33,626 nt of DNA. It comes from an uncultured Amaricoccus sp. (GTDB lineage: Bacteria > Pseudomonadota > Alphaproteobacteria > Rhodobacterales > Rhodobacteraceae). Below are positions 1 to 6,916 of the stretch, one piece after another. The translations under genes and the position numbers were made by a program. Under the pieces are notes generated by a model that did not search any database, was not told the DNA's origin, and worked only from the letters and a program-made list of their open reading frames with translations. Within the stretch, counting starts at the first letter, position 1, and the number at the start of each line of letters is the position of its first letter. Location: NCBI RefSeq assembly GCF_937891315.1, contig NZ_CALAGI010000071.1, positions 1 to 33,626 of the forward strand. Reading direction: 5' to 3'.

Positions 1-1
1 G

Positions 2-796
2 GAGAGCGCGGCCGCCCGGGCCGAGGCGGAGGCCGAGCGACTGGAGGCCGAAACCGGCCTCGCGCCCGCCGACCTGTTGGCGGGGCTCGGGGTCGAGGTC
101 GCGGCGATCGCGCCGGCGGCCGAGCTCGACGCGGAGGTCGCCCGACTGCGGCGCGTGCGCGACGGGCTCGGCGCGGTCAATCTCCGCGCGGAGGAGGATG
201 CGAAGGAAATCCAGGCCGAGTTCGATCATCTGACGGCCGAGCGCGCGGATCTCGAGGAGGCGATCAAGAAACTGCGCCTCGGGATCGCCGGCCTGAACCG
301 CGAGGGCAGGGGCCGGCTGCTCGCGGCCTTCGACACGGTGAACCGCAATTTCACCACGCTGTTCAAGCATCTGTTCGGCGGCGGCGAGGCCAGCCTCGTG
401 CTGGTCGAAAGCGATGATCCGCTGGAGGCGGGGCTCGAGATCATGTGCCAGCCGCCGGGCAAGAAACTCTCCACCCTCTCCCTCTTGTCGGGCGGCGAGC
501 AGACGCTGACCGCGCTCAGCCTGATCTTCGCGGTCTTCCTCGCCAACCCGTCGCCGATCTGCGTGCTCGACGAAGTGGACGCGCCGCTCGACGATGCGAA
601 TGTCGTCCGGTTCTGCGATCTGCTTGACGAGATGATCGAACGCACCGAGACGCGGTTCCTGGTCATCACCCACCACGCGGTCACCATGGGCCGGATGGAC
701 CGGCTCTATGGAGTCACCATGGCCGAGCCGGGGGTGAGCCAGCTGGTTTCGGTCGATCTCGCGGCGGCGGAGCGGATGGTCGAGCCGATCGGCTGA
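2..796 (+). CDS. smc: Chromosome segregation SMC ATPase, C-terminal part
   Basis: This is the 3' end of a gene that starts before the window; the frame is open from base 2. SMC proteins are ring-forming ATPases that compact and segregate the chromosome together with ScpA and ScpB. The visible part starts with the end of the antiparallel coiled coil, rich in Glu, Ala and Arg. It continues into the C-terminal half of the ABC-type head. The signature motif LSGGEQ lies near base 495, and the Walker B stretch CVLDEVDAPLDDANV lies at about 560-605. The D-loop and the switch histidine region (VITHH) follow. The gene ends 2 bases before the convergent ArsR gene. The head motifs separate it from RecN and RecF. 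The call is firm, although the length cannot be judged. Confidence 0.93.
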   Translation, partial: ESAAARAEAEAERLEAETGLAPADLLAGLGVEVAAIAPAAELDAEVARLRRVRDGLGAVNLRAEEDAKEIQAEFDHLTAERADLEEAIKKLRLGIAGLNREGRGRLLAAFDTVNRNFTTLFKHLFGGGEASLVLVESDDPLEAGLEIMCQPPGKKLSTLSLLSGGEQTLTALSLIFAVFLANPSPICVLDEVDAPLDDANVVRFCDLLDEMIERTETRFLVITHHAVTMGRMDRLYGVTMAEPGVSQLVSVDLAAAERMVEPIG

Positions 797-798
797 GG

Positions 799-1161
799 TC
801 AGTTCTCGTCCCCGTTCGCGCCGAGGAGGCTTTCAAGATAGCGGTCGACCGCGTCGAGATCGACGCCGGCGAAGGCGCCGAAGCCCTGCATCCAGATGGA
901 AGCGGCGTTCAGCCCGTCCGGGTCGAGGCGGCAGACCTTCTCGCGTCCAGCCCGCTCCTGCTCGACCAGCCCGGCGTCGGTCAGCGCCCGCAAATGCTTC
1001 GAGACCCCCGCGAGCGACATGTCGAACGGCCGCGCGAGGTCGCTGACACTATGCTCGCCGCCGAGCAGCGCGGTCAGCAGCGCCCGACGCGTCGGATCGG
1101 CGAGCGCGGCGAAGATCAGGTCGAGATCCGGCGCCTGTCTGGGCTTCATGACCCACGACAT
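799..1161 (-). CDS. ArsR-family winged-helix transcriptional regulator
   Basis: A small DNA-binding repressor of about 120 residues. The core reads IFAALADPTRRALLTALL, then a helix-turn-helix (SVSDLARPFDMSLAGVSKHLRAL), then the wing region LVEQERAGREKVCRLD. There are no paired metal-binding cysteines of the ArsR/SmtB metal-sensor type. It therefore resembles the branch usually paired with an SRPBCC (AHSA1) gene, but no such partner lies next to it here. The frame can be extended to a TTG at 1185, but that would start inside the palindrome at 1182-1197. I prefer the ATG at 1161; the ATG at 1149 is also possible. No strong ribosome binding site is visible before either. It is convergent with smc. 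The palindrome just upstream suggests autoregulation. Confidence 0.85.
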   Translation of the reverse strand: MSWVMKPRQAPDLDLIFAALADPTRRALLTALLGGEHSVSDLARPFDMSLAGVSKHLRALTDAGLVEQERAGREKVCRLDPDGLNAASIWMQGFGAFAGVDLDAVDRYLESLLGANGDEN

Positions 1162-1181
1162 GCGAGGCAGTGTGGGGAAAG

Positions 1182-1197
1182 TCAACCGTCTGGTTGA
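1182..1197. promoter_or_regulatory. Perfect inverted repeat, likely ArsR operator
   Basis: TCAACC-GTCT-GGTTGA is a perfect 6-base inverted repeat with a 4-base spacer. It lies 20 bases upstream of the preferred ATG of the ArsR-type gene. Similar AACC...GGTT palindromes are expected for dimeric winged-helix repressors of this branch. Autoregulation is an inference from position. Confidence 0.55.
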
Positions 1198-1300
1198 GAA
1201 ACCAGCGCGGAGGGCCGGTTCGTTTTTGTCGGTCCTGGCGCCGAGAATTTTTCGCAGGCGTTTTGCGGGCCCAAATGAAATCAGATGTTTAAACCGAAAT

Positions 1301-1317
1301 GGAACGGATCACGTTCC
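1301..1317. promoter_or_regulatory. Inverted repeat abutting the atp promoter
   Basis: GGAACG-GATCA-CGTTCC is a perfect 6-base inverted repeat with a 5-base spacer, ending 1 base before the -35 hexamer of the proposed atp promoter. The position fits a regulator site. The protein that would bind is unknown. Confidence 0.35.
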
Positions 1318-1318
1318 C

Positions 1319-1347
1319 TTGACAGCGGGCGCGGCGTTCCTTTACGA
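1319..1347 (+). promoter_or_regulatory. Probable sigma-70-type promoter of the atpIBEXF operon
   Basis: TTGACA at 1319-1324 and TTACGA at 1342-1347 are separated by 17 bases, about 30 bases before the atpI start. The -35 matches consensus exactly; the -10 is weak. No competing candidate is seen in the 215-base gap. Confidence 0.5.
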
Positions 1348-1376
1348 CCGAAGGCAAGGCAAAGGGGACGTGGGCC

Positions 1377-1775
1377 ATGGATAAGGACCCGTTTCCGGAA
1401 CGGCTAAAACGGCTCGAAAATCGGATCGCGGCCGCGAAGGCCGCCCGGGCGGAGCCGGAACGGGGGCAGAGCGAGTTTACCCAAGGGTCGCTCGCTTGGC
1501 GCATGGTCACGGAACTCGTGGCCGGCATGGGACTGGGGATCGCCGTCGGCTTCGGGCTTGACTGGCTCTTCGGAACCCGGCCCGTGTTTCTGGTGCTGTT
1601 CGCGCTCTTGGGTTTCGCGGCCGGCGTGCGCACCATGCTGCGCACGGCGGACGAGGTGAGACACGGACGGGCCGAGGGCGCGCTGATGCGGCCGGGAGCC
1701 GGGCCGGACAAGTCGGACCCGGCGGGTCGCGACGGGTTGGATGGGTCGGACCCTCGGGGTCGTGGCGAGAAGTAA
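1377..1775 (+). CDS. atpI: ATP synthase accessory protein AtpI
   Basis: A small membrane protein (132 residues) encoded first in the F0 operon. AtpI proteins help assemble the c-ring and may help magnesium entry. The sequence has a charged N-terminus, then two membrane segments (about residues 44-62 and 68-86, including GMGLGIAVGFGLDWLFG), then a hydrophilic tail. An AAGGGG ribosome binding site precedes the ATG. The tail is odd: a 9-base element GTCGGACCC occurs at 1712-1720 and again at 1745-1753, 33 bases apart and in frame, giving a Gly/Asp/Arg-rich repeat-like end. The second copy is the centre of the palindrome GGGTCGGACCC, about 30 bases before atpB. The cluster position makes the call secure. 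Confidence 0.9.
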   Translation: MDKDPFPERLKRLENRIAAAKAARAEPERGQSEFTQGSLAWRMVTELVAGMGLGIAVGFGLDWLFGTRPVFLVLFALLGFAAGVRTMLRTADEVRHGRAEGALMRPGAGPDKSDPAGRDGLDGSDPRGRGEK

Positions 1776-1784
1776 GGGGGGACG

Positions 1785-2546
1785 ATGTCCGGCGAGGCGC
1801 AAGAAGGCGGCAGCGGTTTCAACATCCACCCGATGGAGCAGTTCGAGCTCCGGCCGCTGTTTGGCGGGCACGATATCCATTGGTACACCATAACCAACGC
1901 GACGCTCTGGATGGCTCTGACCGTGGTGGCGGTCGGCCTCCTGATGGTGTTCGGCGCCCGGGGCCGCGCACTGGTGCCGTCGCGGGCGCAGTCGGCGGCC
2001 GAGGTCACCTACGGCTTCGTGCGCAAGATGGTCGAGGATGTCGCGGGGAAGCAGGGCGCGCCCTATTTTCCCTATGTTCTGACCATCTTCCTCTTCATCC
2101 TTTTCGCCAACCTGCTGGGGCTCATTCCCGGCGCCTTCGCCAGCACGGCGCAGTTCGCGGTGACCGGCCTGCTGGCCATCGCGGTCTTCGTCTCGGTGAC
2201 GGTGATCGGTTTCGTCAAGCATGGCTCGCATTTCCTGAACCTGTTCTGGGTGTCGACCGCGCCGACCCTCGCCCTGCGCATCGTTCTGGCGGTGATCGAG
2301 GTCATCTCGTACTTCGTGCGGCCGGTCAGCCATTCGATCCGGCTTGGCGGCAACCTGATCGCCGGTCACGCGGTGCTGAAAGTGTTCGCGGGCTTCGCCG
2401 GGGCGCTCGGGATCGGGGCGATCGTGCCGATCTTCGCCATCACCGCCATGTACGGCCTGGAACTGCTGGTCGCGGTGATCCAGGCCTATGTCTTCGCCAT
2501 CCTGACCTGTGTCTATCTCAACGATGCGCTGCATCCGGGACACTGA
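1785..2546 (+). CDS. atpB: F0 ATP synthase subunit a
   Basis: Subunit a (253 residues) forms the two proton half-channels of F0 next to the c-ring in the inner membrane. The N-terminal part FNIHPMEQFELRPLFGG is typical of alphaproteobacterial subunit a. Several membrane helices follow. The essential arginine lies in the segment HSIRLGGNLIAGHAVLKVF at about base 2335, and the final helix carries LLVAVIQAYVFAILTCVYLNDALHPGH. A GGGGGG ribosome binding site precedes the ATG, 9 bases after the atpI stop. Length and motifs are normal for the family. Confidence 0.97.
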   Translation: MSGEAQEGGSGFNIHPMEQFELRPLFGGHDIHWYTITNATLWMALTVVAVGLLMVFGARGRALVPSRAQSAAEVTYGFVRKMVEDVAGKQGAPYFPYVLTIFLFILFANLLGLIPGAFASTAQFAVTGLLAIAVFVSVTVIGFVKHGSHFLNLFWVSTAPTLALRIVLAVIEVISYFVRPVSHSIRLGGNLIAGHAVLKVFAGFAGALGIGAIVPIFAITAMYGLELLVAVIQAYVFAILTCVYLNDALHPGH

Positions 2547-2594
2547 CCGTCGGGTCTGAAACCAACGCCATTCCAATCCAAAGGGAGCACCATC

Positions 2595-2831
2595 ATGGAA
2601 GGCAATATCGCTGAAATGGGCCAGTTCATCGGCGCCGGCATCGCCTGCATCGGCTGCGGCGGCGCGGGCATCGGCGTGGGCCATGTGGCGGGCAACTTCC
2701 TCGCCGGCGCGCTGCGCAACCCGGCGGCGGCGGGCGAGCAGACCGCGACGCTGTTCATCGGCATCGCCTTCGCCGAGGCGCTCGGCATCTTCTCGTTCCT
2801 CGTCGCCCTGCTCCTGATGTTCGCCGTCTGA
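2595..2831 (+). CDS. atpE: F0 ATP synthase subunit c
   Basis: The c subunit (78 residues) is a helical hairpin that forms the proton-driven rotor ring. Helix 1 has the glycine-rich stretch IGAGIACIGCGGAGIGVG, followed by the polar loop ALRNPAAA. Helix 2 has GIAFAEALGIF with the proton-carrying Glu61. There are no signs of a sodium-type site. The ribosome binding site AAGGGAG is strong, as expected for a subunit needed in many copies. The stop codon sits inside a small palindrome, and a GC hairpin follows before atpX. Confidence 0.97.
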   Translation: MEGNIAEMGQFIGAGIACIGCGGAGIGVGHVAGNFLAGALRNPAAAGEQTATLFIGIAFAEALGIFSFLVALLLMFAV

Positions 2832-2839
2832 TTTCAGAC
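2826..2839 (+). repeat. Palindrome spanning the atpE stop codon
   Basis: GTCTGA-TT-TCAGAC is a perfect 6-base inverted repeat that includes the atpE TGA stop. Together with the hairpin at 2853-2871 it makes a structured intercistronic region. A role in mRNA stability is an inference. Confidence 0.4.
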
Positions 2840-2852
2840 GAGGCACGGAACG

Positions 2853-2871
2853 CCGCGCGGGATCCGCGCGG
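2853..2871 (+). repeat. GC hairpin between atpE and atpX
   Basis: CCGCGCGG-GAT-CCGCGCGG has 8-base perfect arms. It lacks a T-run, so it is more likely a mRNA stabiliser or partial stop than a full terminator. It separates the abundant c subunit from the peripheral stalk genes. Confidence 0.5.
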
Positions 2872-2894
2872 GGGCTCATTGGACGGAGTGAGAG

Positions 2895-3431
2895 ATGGCA
2901 GGCGAAACGCTCGGCGAAGAAGCCCTGGCACATGCCGAATCCGGCATGCCGCAGCTGGATTTCGCGCATTACCCCAACATGATCTTCTGGTTGTTGGTCG
3001 CGCTGGTCGCCATCTACTATATCCTGGTCAAGGTCGCGGTGCCGCGGATCGGCGCGGTGCTCGCGGAGCGCAACGACGCGATTGCCAACGACATCGAGGA
3101 GGCGGCGCTGCTCAAGCGCCGCGCGGACGAGGCGGAGGTGGCCTACAACACCGCGCTCGCCCAGGCGCGGGACGAATCGCAGCGAATCGCGGCCGACACC
3201 AAGGCGCAGATCGGCAAGGAGCTCGCCACGCTGATGGCCAAGGCCGATGCCGAGATCGCCGCGAAAGCGGCGGAGTCCGAGAAGCGGATCCGCGAGATCC
3301 AGGAAAGCGCGACCAAGAGCGTCGAGGACGTCGCCCGGTCCACGGCGGCGGCGATCGTCGAGAGCTTCCTGCCCCAGGTGTTCGACGAGGACGCGGTTGC
3401 GGCGGCGGTCACGAACCGGATGAAGGGCTGA
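2895..3431 (+). CDS. atpX: F0 ATP synthase subunit b' (peripheral stalk)
   Basis: A 178-residue b-type stalk subunit. After a polar N-terminus, one membrane helix (YPNMIFWLLVALVAIYYILV, about residues 31-50) leads into a long charged coiled coil rich in Ala, Glu and Lys. In organisms with both b and b', the two form a heterodimer that holds the F1 head still. The gene lies directly before atpF in the order known as atpIBEXF in Rhodobacter capsulatus, which supports b' rather than b. The ribosome binding site is GGAG, about 9 bases before the ATG. The stop is 4 bases before the atpF start. Confidence 0.93.
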   Translation: MAGETLGEEALAHAESGMPQLDFAHYPNMIFWLLVALVAIYYILVKVAVPRIGAVLAERNDAIANDIEEAALLKRRADEAEVAYNTALAQARDESQRIAADTKAQIGKELATLMAKADAEIAAKAAESEKRIREIQESATKSVEDVARSTAAAIVESFLPQVFDEDAVAAAVTNRMKG

Positions 3432-3435
3432 GCCG

Positions 3436-3927
3436 ATGGATTTCCTGAACAATACCGAAATCGTCGTCGCGATCGGCTTTCTGATCTTCCTCGCCATTCT
3501 CGGCCGTTACCGCGTGCCGACGATGATCTTCGGCAAGCTCGACGAGCGGGCGGCGAAGATCAAGGCCGACCTGGCCGAGGCGCGGGCGCTGCGCGACGAG
3601 GCGCAGACCCTGCTCGCGAGCTACGAGCGGCGGCAGAAGGAAGTGAAGACGCAGGCCGAGGCGATCGTCGCGGCGGCCAAGGCCGATGCCGTGAGTTCGG
3701 CCGAGGCGGCGAAGGCGGAAATTCGTCGCTCGGTGGCGCGCCGGCTGAAGACCGCGACCGAGCAGATCGACGCGGCCGAGGCGGCGGCTATCCGGCAGAT
3801 CAAGGATCGCGCGGTAAGCGTCGCGGTCGGCGCCGCCGGCGACGTGATCCGCGGCCGGGTCAAGGCCCAGGAAGCGAACGCGCTGATCGACGCATCGATC
3901 AGCGAAGTGGGCGCGAAGCTGCACTGA
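3436..3927 (+). CDS. atpF: F0 ATP synthase subunit b
   Basis: Subunit b (163 residues), the partner of b' in the peripheral stalk. The N-terminal membrane anchor is NNTEIVVAIGFLIFLAILG. It is followed by RYRVPTMIFGKLDERAAKIKADL, typical of the alphaproteobacterial b subunit, and then a long Ala/Glu/Arg-rich coiled coil. It is the last gene of the F0 operon. The F1 genes (atpHAGDC) are not in the window, which fits the split F0/F1 arrangement of this group. A strong hairpin follows the stop. Confidence 0.95.
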   Translation: MDFLNNTEIVVAIGFLIFLAILGRYRVPTMIFGKLDERAAKIKADLAEARALRDEAQTLLASYERRQKEVKTQAEAIVAAAKADAVSSAEAAKAEIRRSVARRLKTATEQIDAAEAAAIRQIKDRAVSVAVGAAGDVIRGRVKAQEANALIDASISEVGAKLH

Positions 3928-3950
3928 CCCCCTGATTTTACTGTTGACCG

Positions 3951-3978
3951 GGCGGCGAGGGTGGAAGCCCTCGCCGCC
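3951..3978 (+). terminator. Hairpin after atpF, probable operon end
   Basis: GGCGGCGAGGG at 3951-3961 pairs perfectly with CCCTCGCCGCC at 3968-3978 over a 6-base loop, 24 bases after the atpF stop. The following bases (GTCGGTTGTTGG) contain some T but no true T-run, so efficiency is uncertain. Confidence 0.6.
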
Positions 3979-4151
3979 GTCGGTTGTTGGCGCGGCGATG
4001 TCGTGCCTGGCGGGGCACGCGCGCCGCGCGGTGGCGTGACACCGGTGGCCGGGCGCGCGGGAATCGTTGACGGCTCGTCGCTTGAGGACAGTCGCTTGAT
4101 CGCTCCATCGGAACAGGCTAGCCAAAAGCGAACGGTGGGAGGCGCGGGCGC

Positions 4152-4463
4152 ATGAAATCGATCGAGGAGCGCAAGGAGAGGCTGACGGCGCGGCTGGAAT
4201 ATCTGAACGCCCGGCTGCATCGCATCGACCAGGAACTCGACGAGCCGGTCGAGCGGGGCGAGGAATCGATCGAGCGCGAGGATGACGAGGTGCTGGAGGA
4301 TCTCGGCGCTTCGGGGCTGCAGGAGATCCGCATGATCGAGGCCGCGCTCGACCGGATCGAGCAGGGCACCTTTGGTGCCTGCGTGATCTGTGGCGAGGCG
4401 ATCGCCGAGGCGCGGCTCGATGCCCTGCCGCAGACGCCGGTCTGCCGGGATTGCGCGACCTGA
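4152..4463 (+). CDS. DksA/TraR-type zinc-finger protein
   Basis: A 103-residue protein with a charged coiled-coil N-terminal half (residues 1-72) and a C4 zinc finger at the C-terminus (Cys77, Cys80, Cys98, Cys101; CVIC...CRDC). This matches the short DksA/TraR family. Members can bind RNA polymerase through its secondary channel and alter initiation, as DksA does with ppGpp. The protein is shorter than E. coli DksA (151 residues), and the usual acidic coiled-coil tip cannot be assigned with confidence. It may be a DksA paralogue or only a structural relative. It stands alone between the atp operon and a convergent OmpA-like gene. Confidence 0.85.
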   Translation: MKSIEERKERLTARLEYLNARLHRIDQELDEPVERGEESIEREDDEVLEDLGASGLQEIRMIEAALDRIEQGTFGACVICGEAIAEARLDALPQTPVCRDCAT

Positions 4464-4507
4464 GCATTTCAGGGGACGCCTGAGCGCGCTTCCGCCGTCT
4501 GACCCGA

Positions 4508-4521
4508 TCCGGAATTCCGGA
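4508..4521. repeat. 14-base perfect palindrome
   Basis: TCCGGAATTCCGGA reads the same on both strands. It lies in the 101-base gap between the two convergent genes, just before the hairpin at 4526-4551. Confidence 0.4.
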
Positions 4522-4525
4522 AGCA

Positions 4526-4551
4526 GCGCGCCCCGTCGTCACGGGGAGCGC
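4526..4551. terminator. Hairpin between convergent genes
   Basis: CCCCGT at 4531-4536 pairs with ACGGGG at 4541-4546 over a 4-base loop. It is extended by GCGC at both sides after one G/A mismatch. The position between a plus-strand and a minus-strand gene fits a two-way transcription stop. No T-run is present. Confidence 0.45.
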
Positions 4552-4564
4552 GGTCCCCGACGGC

Positions 4565-5197
4565 TCAGTTCGTCGGCGTGATGACGATCTCGACGCGGCG
4601 GTTGAGCGCCCGGCCCTCCGGAGTTTCGTTGCTGGCGATCGGCTGGTGATAGGAGCGGCCGATGGCGGTGACGCGCCAGGCGGGGACGCCGGAATTGATC
4701 AGCACGTCGGCGACGGCGCGGGCGCGGCGGTCGGACAGCGTCTGATTGTACGCGGTCGAGCCGGTGTCGTCGGTATGGCCGATCACCTGCACGGTGCTGT
4801 TCGGGTGGGCGAGCAGGTTCTGCGACACCGCGACGATGTTGTGGACATATTCCGGGCGAAGATCGGCGCTGGAACTGTCGAAGCTGATCGCCGCAGGTAG
4901 GTTCACCACCAGCTGCGCGCCGGTGTTGGTGACCGAGGCGCCGCTGCCGCCGAGCGACTGTTCAAGTGCGCGCTGCTGCGCGTCGAGTTCGTGGCCGATC
5001 AAGCCGCCGACGCCGGCCCCGACCGCGCCGCCGATGGCGGTGGAGCGCGCGTCGCCGCCGGCGATCATGCCGGTTACGGCGCCAGCGGTCGCGCCGAGGA
5101 TGGCGCCGGTCTGGGTCCGGGTGCCGGGCGCGCTGGTGCAGGCCGAAAGCGCGGCGGCGAGGGCGGCGGCCGCGGTCAGGGTGCGGGCTGGTGTCAT
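4565..5197 (-). CDS. OmpA-family lipoprotein with glycine zipper
   Basis: A 210-residue cell-envelope protein. A lipoprotein signal ends at LSAC with the lipidated Cys20. A glycine-zipper segment follows (about residues 32-69, GAILGATAGAVTGMIAGG... GGAVGAGVGGLIGHE). The OmpA C-terminal peptidoglycan-binding domain spans about 95-208, with ISFDSSSADL, VIGHTDDTGS, LSDRRARAVADVL and NRRVEI. The family tethers the outer membrane to peptidoglycan through the diaminopimelate-binding Asp and Arg of the LSDRRA region. The frame runs open further upstream, but only the ATG at 5197 gives a signal peptide. The gene is convergent with the zinc-finger gene and monocistronic as far as can be seen. Confidence 0.9.
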   Translation of the reverse strand: MTPARTLTAAAALAAALSACTSAPGTRTQTGAILGATAGAVTGMIAGGDARSTAIGGAVGAGVGGLIGHELDAQQRALEQSLGGSGASVTNTGAQLVVNLPAAISFDSSSADLRPEYVHNIVAVSQNLLAHPNSTVQVIGHTDDTGSTAYNQTLSDRRARAVADVLINSGVPAWRVTAIGRSYHQPIASNETPEGRALNRRVEIVITPTN

Positions 5198-5295
5198 GGG
5201 TCTGTCTGCCTCGGGTTTCTTGCCGAGGCGCTGGTAGCACGCGGTCCGCGCGAGGGAAATGCCGCGTGAGGGCGCCGCCTCGGCCGGGACGGATG

Positions 5296-6156
5296 TCAGA
5301 CGGCTTCGTCGAGGCGGGCGGATTCCCAGGCGAGCATGGCGCGCTTGACGCCAAGACCCCAGTGATAGCCGCCGAGGCCGCCGGCCTTGCGCAGGGCGCG
5401 GTGGCAAGGGATGAGCCAGCTGACCGGATTTCGGCCGACGGCGGTGCCGACCGCGCGCTGCGCGCTGGGATGACCAACGGCGACGGCGAGGTCGGAATAG
5501 GTGGTTACATGGCCGGTGGGCACGCGCAGCAACGCCTCCCAGACCTTGATCTGGAACGGCGCGCCGATCACATGCAGCGCCGTTTCGCCGCCACCGCCGA
5601 AGGCGGCCGTCACCCACGGTTCGAGCCGGTCCGCCGCCTCGAGATAGCGCGCCTTCGGCCAGCGGGCGGCGAGGTCGGCGAAGGCGGCCTCGCGTCCGGT
5701 CTCGGCGGCGAAGGCGAGGCCGCAGAGGCCGCGATCGGTGCCCATGGCGAGCGCTGGACCGAACGGGCTGTCGAACCAGCCCCAGGCGATGGTGAGGCCC
5801 GCGCCGCCGCGGGCGTATTCGCCGGGACTCATCGCCTCCCAGCGCAGGAAGAGATCATGCAGCCGTCCGCCACCGGACAGGCCCGAGGCATGGGCGGCGT
5901 CGAGCACGCTGTGCCGCTCGGCGAGCAGCCGCCGCGCATGATCGAGCGTCAGATACTGCTGGAACCGCTTGGGGCTGACCCCGACCCACTGGCTGAAGAC
6001 CCGCTGGAAATGCGCGGGGCTGAGGCCGACACCGGCGGCCACCTCCTCGAGCGAGGCCTGTTCGGGCGCGCGGTCGGCGATCCGGTCGATGGCACGGGCG
6101 ATGACGCCATAGTGGTAGGAGAGCGGTTCGGCGATGCTCTCGGCGGTTTCGGACAT
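5296..6156 (-). CDS. Ada-like AraC-HTH / O6-methylguanine-DNA methyltransferase
   Basis: A 286-residue fusion of an AraC-type helix-turn-helix domain (about residues 10-105: LEEVAAGVGLSPAHFQRVFSQWVGVSPKRFQQYL) and an alkyl-DNA methyltransferase domain. The methyltransferase part has the active-site motif PCHR within NPVSWLIPCHRALRKAGGLGGY. It removes methyl groups from O6-methylguanine by suicidal transfer to the cysteine. The N-terminal zinc domain of E. coli Ada, which senses methyl phosphotriesters, is absent, so any regulatory role must work differently. The start at 6156 has the AAGGGG ribosome binding site; the frame upstream is open but has no such site. The gene is divergent from nth across 115 bases. 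Confidence 0.9.
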   Translation of the reverse strand: MSETAESIAEPLSYHYGVIARAIDRIADRAPEQASLEEVAAGVGLSPAHFQRVFSQWVGVSPKRFQQYLTLDHARRLLAERHSVLDAAHASGLSGGGRLHDLFLRWEAMSPGEYARGGAGLTIAWGWFDSPFGPALAMGTDRGLCGLAFAAETGREAAFADLAARWPKARYLEAADRLEPWVTAAFGGGGETALHVIGAPFQIKVWEALLRVPTGHVTTYSDLAVAVGHPSAQRAVGTAVGRNPVSWLIPCHRALRKAGGLGGYHWGLGVKRAMLAWESARLDEAV

Positions 6157-6271
6157 GGGCGGGCCCCTTCTCGGCTTTGTCCGAATCTCGGGCATCGGGC
6201 GCCGGCGCGCCACCCGGATCCTGCGCAAAGCTGGCGCTTGCACGGCTCCAGGGGGCATGCCAAGGGAAGCC

Positions 6272-6916
6272 ATGCCCGCGCAGCTCGACTACCCGACGAT
6301 ATACCAGATCTTCGAGCGGTTCCACGCGGCCGAGCCCGAGCCGCGCGGCGAGCTCCATCACGTCAATGCCTATACCTTGCTGGTCGCGGTCGCGCTGTCG
6401 GCGCAGGCCACCGACAAGGGGGTGAACAGGGCGACCGAGGCGCTGTTCCAGCTGGTGGACACGCCGGCGGCGATGCTGGAGCTCGGCGAGGCGCGGCTGG
6501 TCGAGCATATCCGCACCATCGGGCTCTACCGCAACAAGGCGAAGAACGTGATGGCGCTGTCGCGGATTCTGGTCGAGCGTCATGGCGGCGTGGTGCCATC
6601 CTCGCGCGCCGCGCTCCAGGCCTTGCCCGGGGTGGGGCGCAAGACGGCGAACGTGGTGCTGAACATGTGGTGGCACCTGCCGGCGCAGGCGGTGGACACC
6701 CATATCTTTCGCGTCGCGAACCGGACGGGCATCGCCCTCGGGCGCGATGTTCTGGCGGTGGAGCGGGCGCTCGAGGATCAGGTGCCGGCGCCGTTCCAGG
6801 GCCATGCGCATCACTGGTTGATCCTGCATGGCCGCTATGTCTGCATGGCGCGCAAGCCGTCCTGTCGGGTCTGTCTGATCCGGGATCTGTGCGAGTTCGA
6901 GGAGAAGATATTGTGA
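6272..6916 (+). CDS. nth: Endonuclease III
   Basis: A base-excision repair DNA glycosylase/AP lyase (214 residues) that removes oxidised pyrimidines. It has the helix-hairpin-helix LPGVGRKTAN, which carries the catalytic lysine, and the catalytic aspartate in AVDTHIFRV. The C-terminal 4Fe-4S cluster ligands have the spacing C-X6-C-X2-C-X5-C (CMARKPSCRVCLIRDLC). The chosen ATG gives the family-like start MPAQLDYPTIYQIFERF. Another ATG 15 bases earlier, at 6257, is also preceded by a ribosome binding site. The gene overlaps the next by 4 bases (GTGA), so the two are translationally coupled. Confidence 0.95.
   Translation: MPAQLDYPTIYQIFERFHAAEPEPRGELHHVNAYTLLVAVALSAQATDKGVNRATEALFQLVDTPAAMLELGEARLVEHIRTIGLYRNKAKNVMALSRILVERHGGVVPSSRAALQALPGVGRKTANVVLNMWWHLPAQAVDTHIFRVANRTGIALGRDVLAVERALEDQVPAPFQGHAHHWLILHGRYVCMARKPSCRVCLIRDLCEFEEKIL

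Noticed and set aside
1183..1185. TTG at 1185 as start of the ArsR-type gene
   Set aside because: It sits inside the perfect palindrome that is more likely an operator, and an ATG 24 bases downstream is available.
1404..3497. A 697-residue open frame antisense to the atp operon
   Set aside because: It lies exactly opposite atpI-atpB-atpE-atpX, has Arg/His/Asp-rich low-complexity composition and matches no family. It is a shadow of GC-rich codons.
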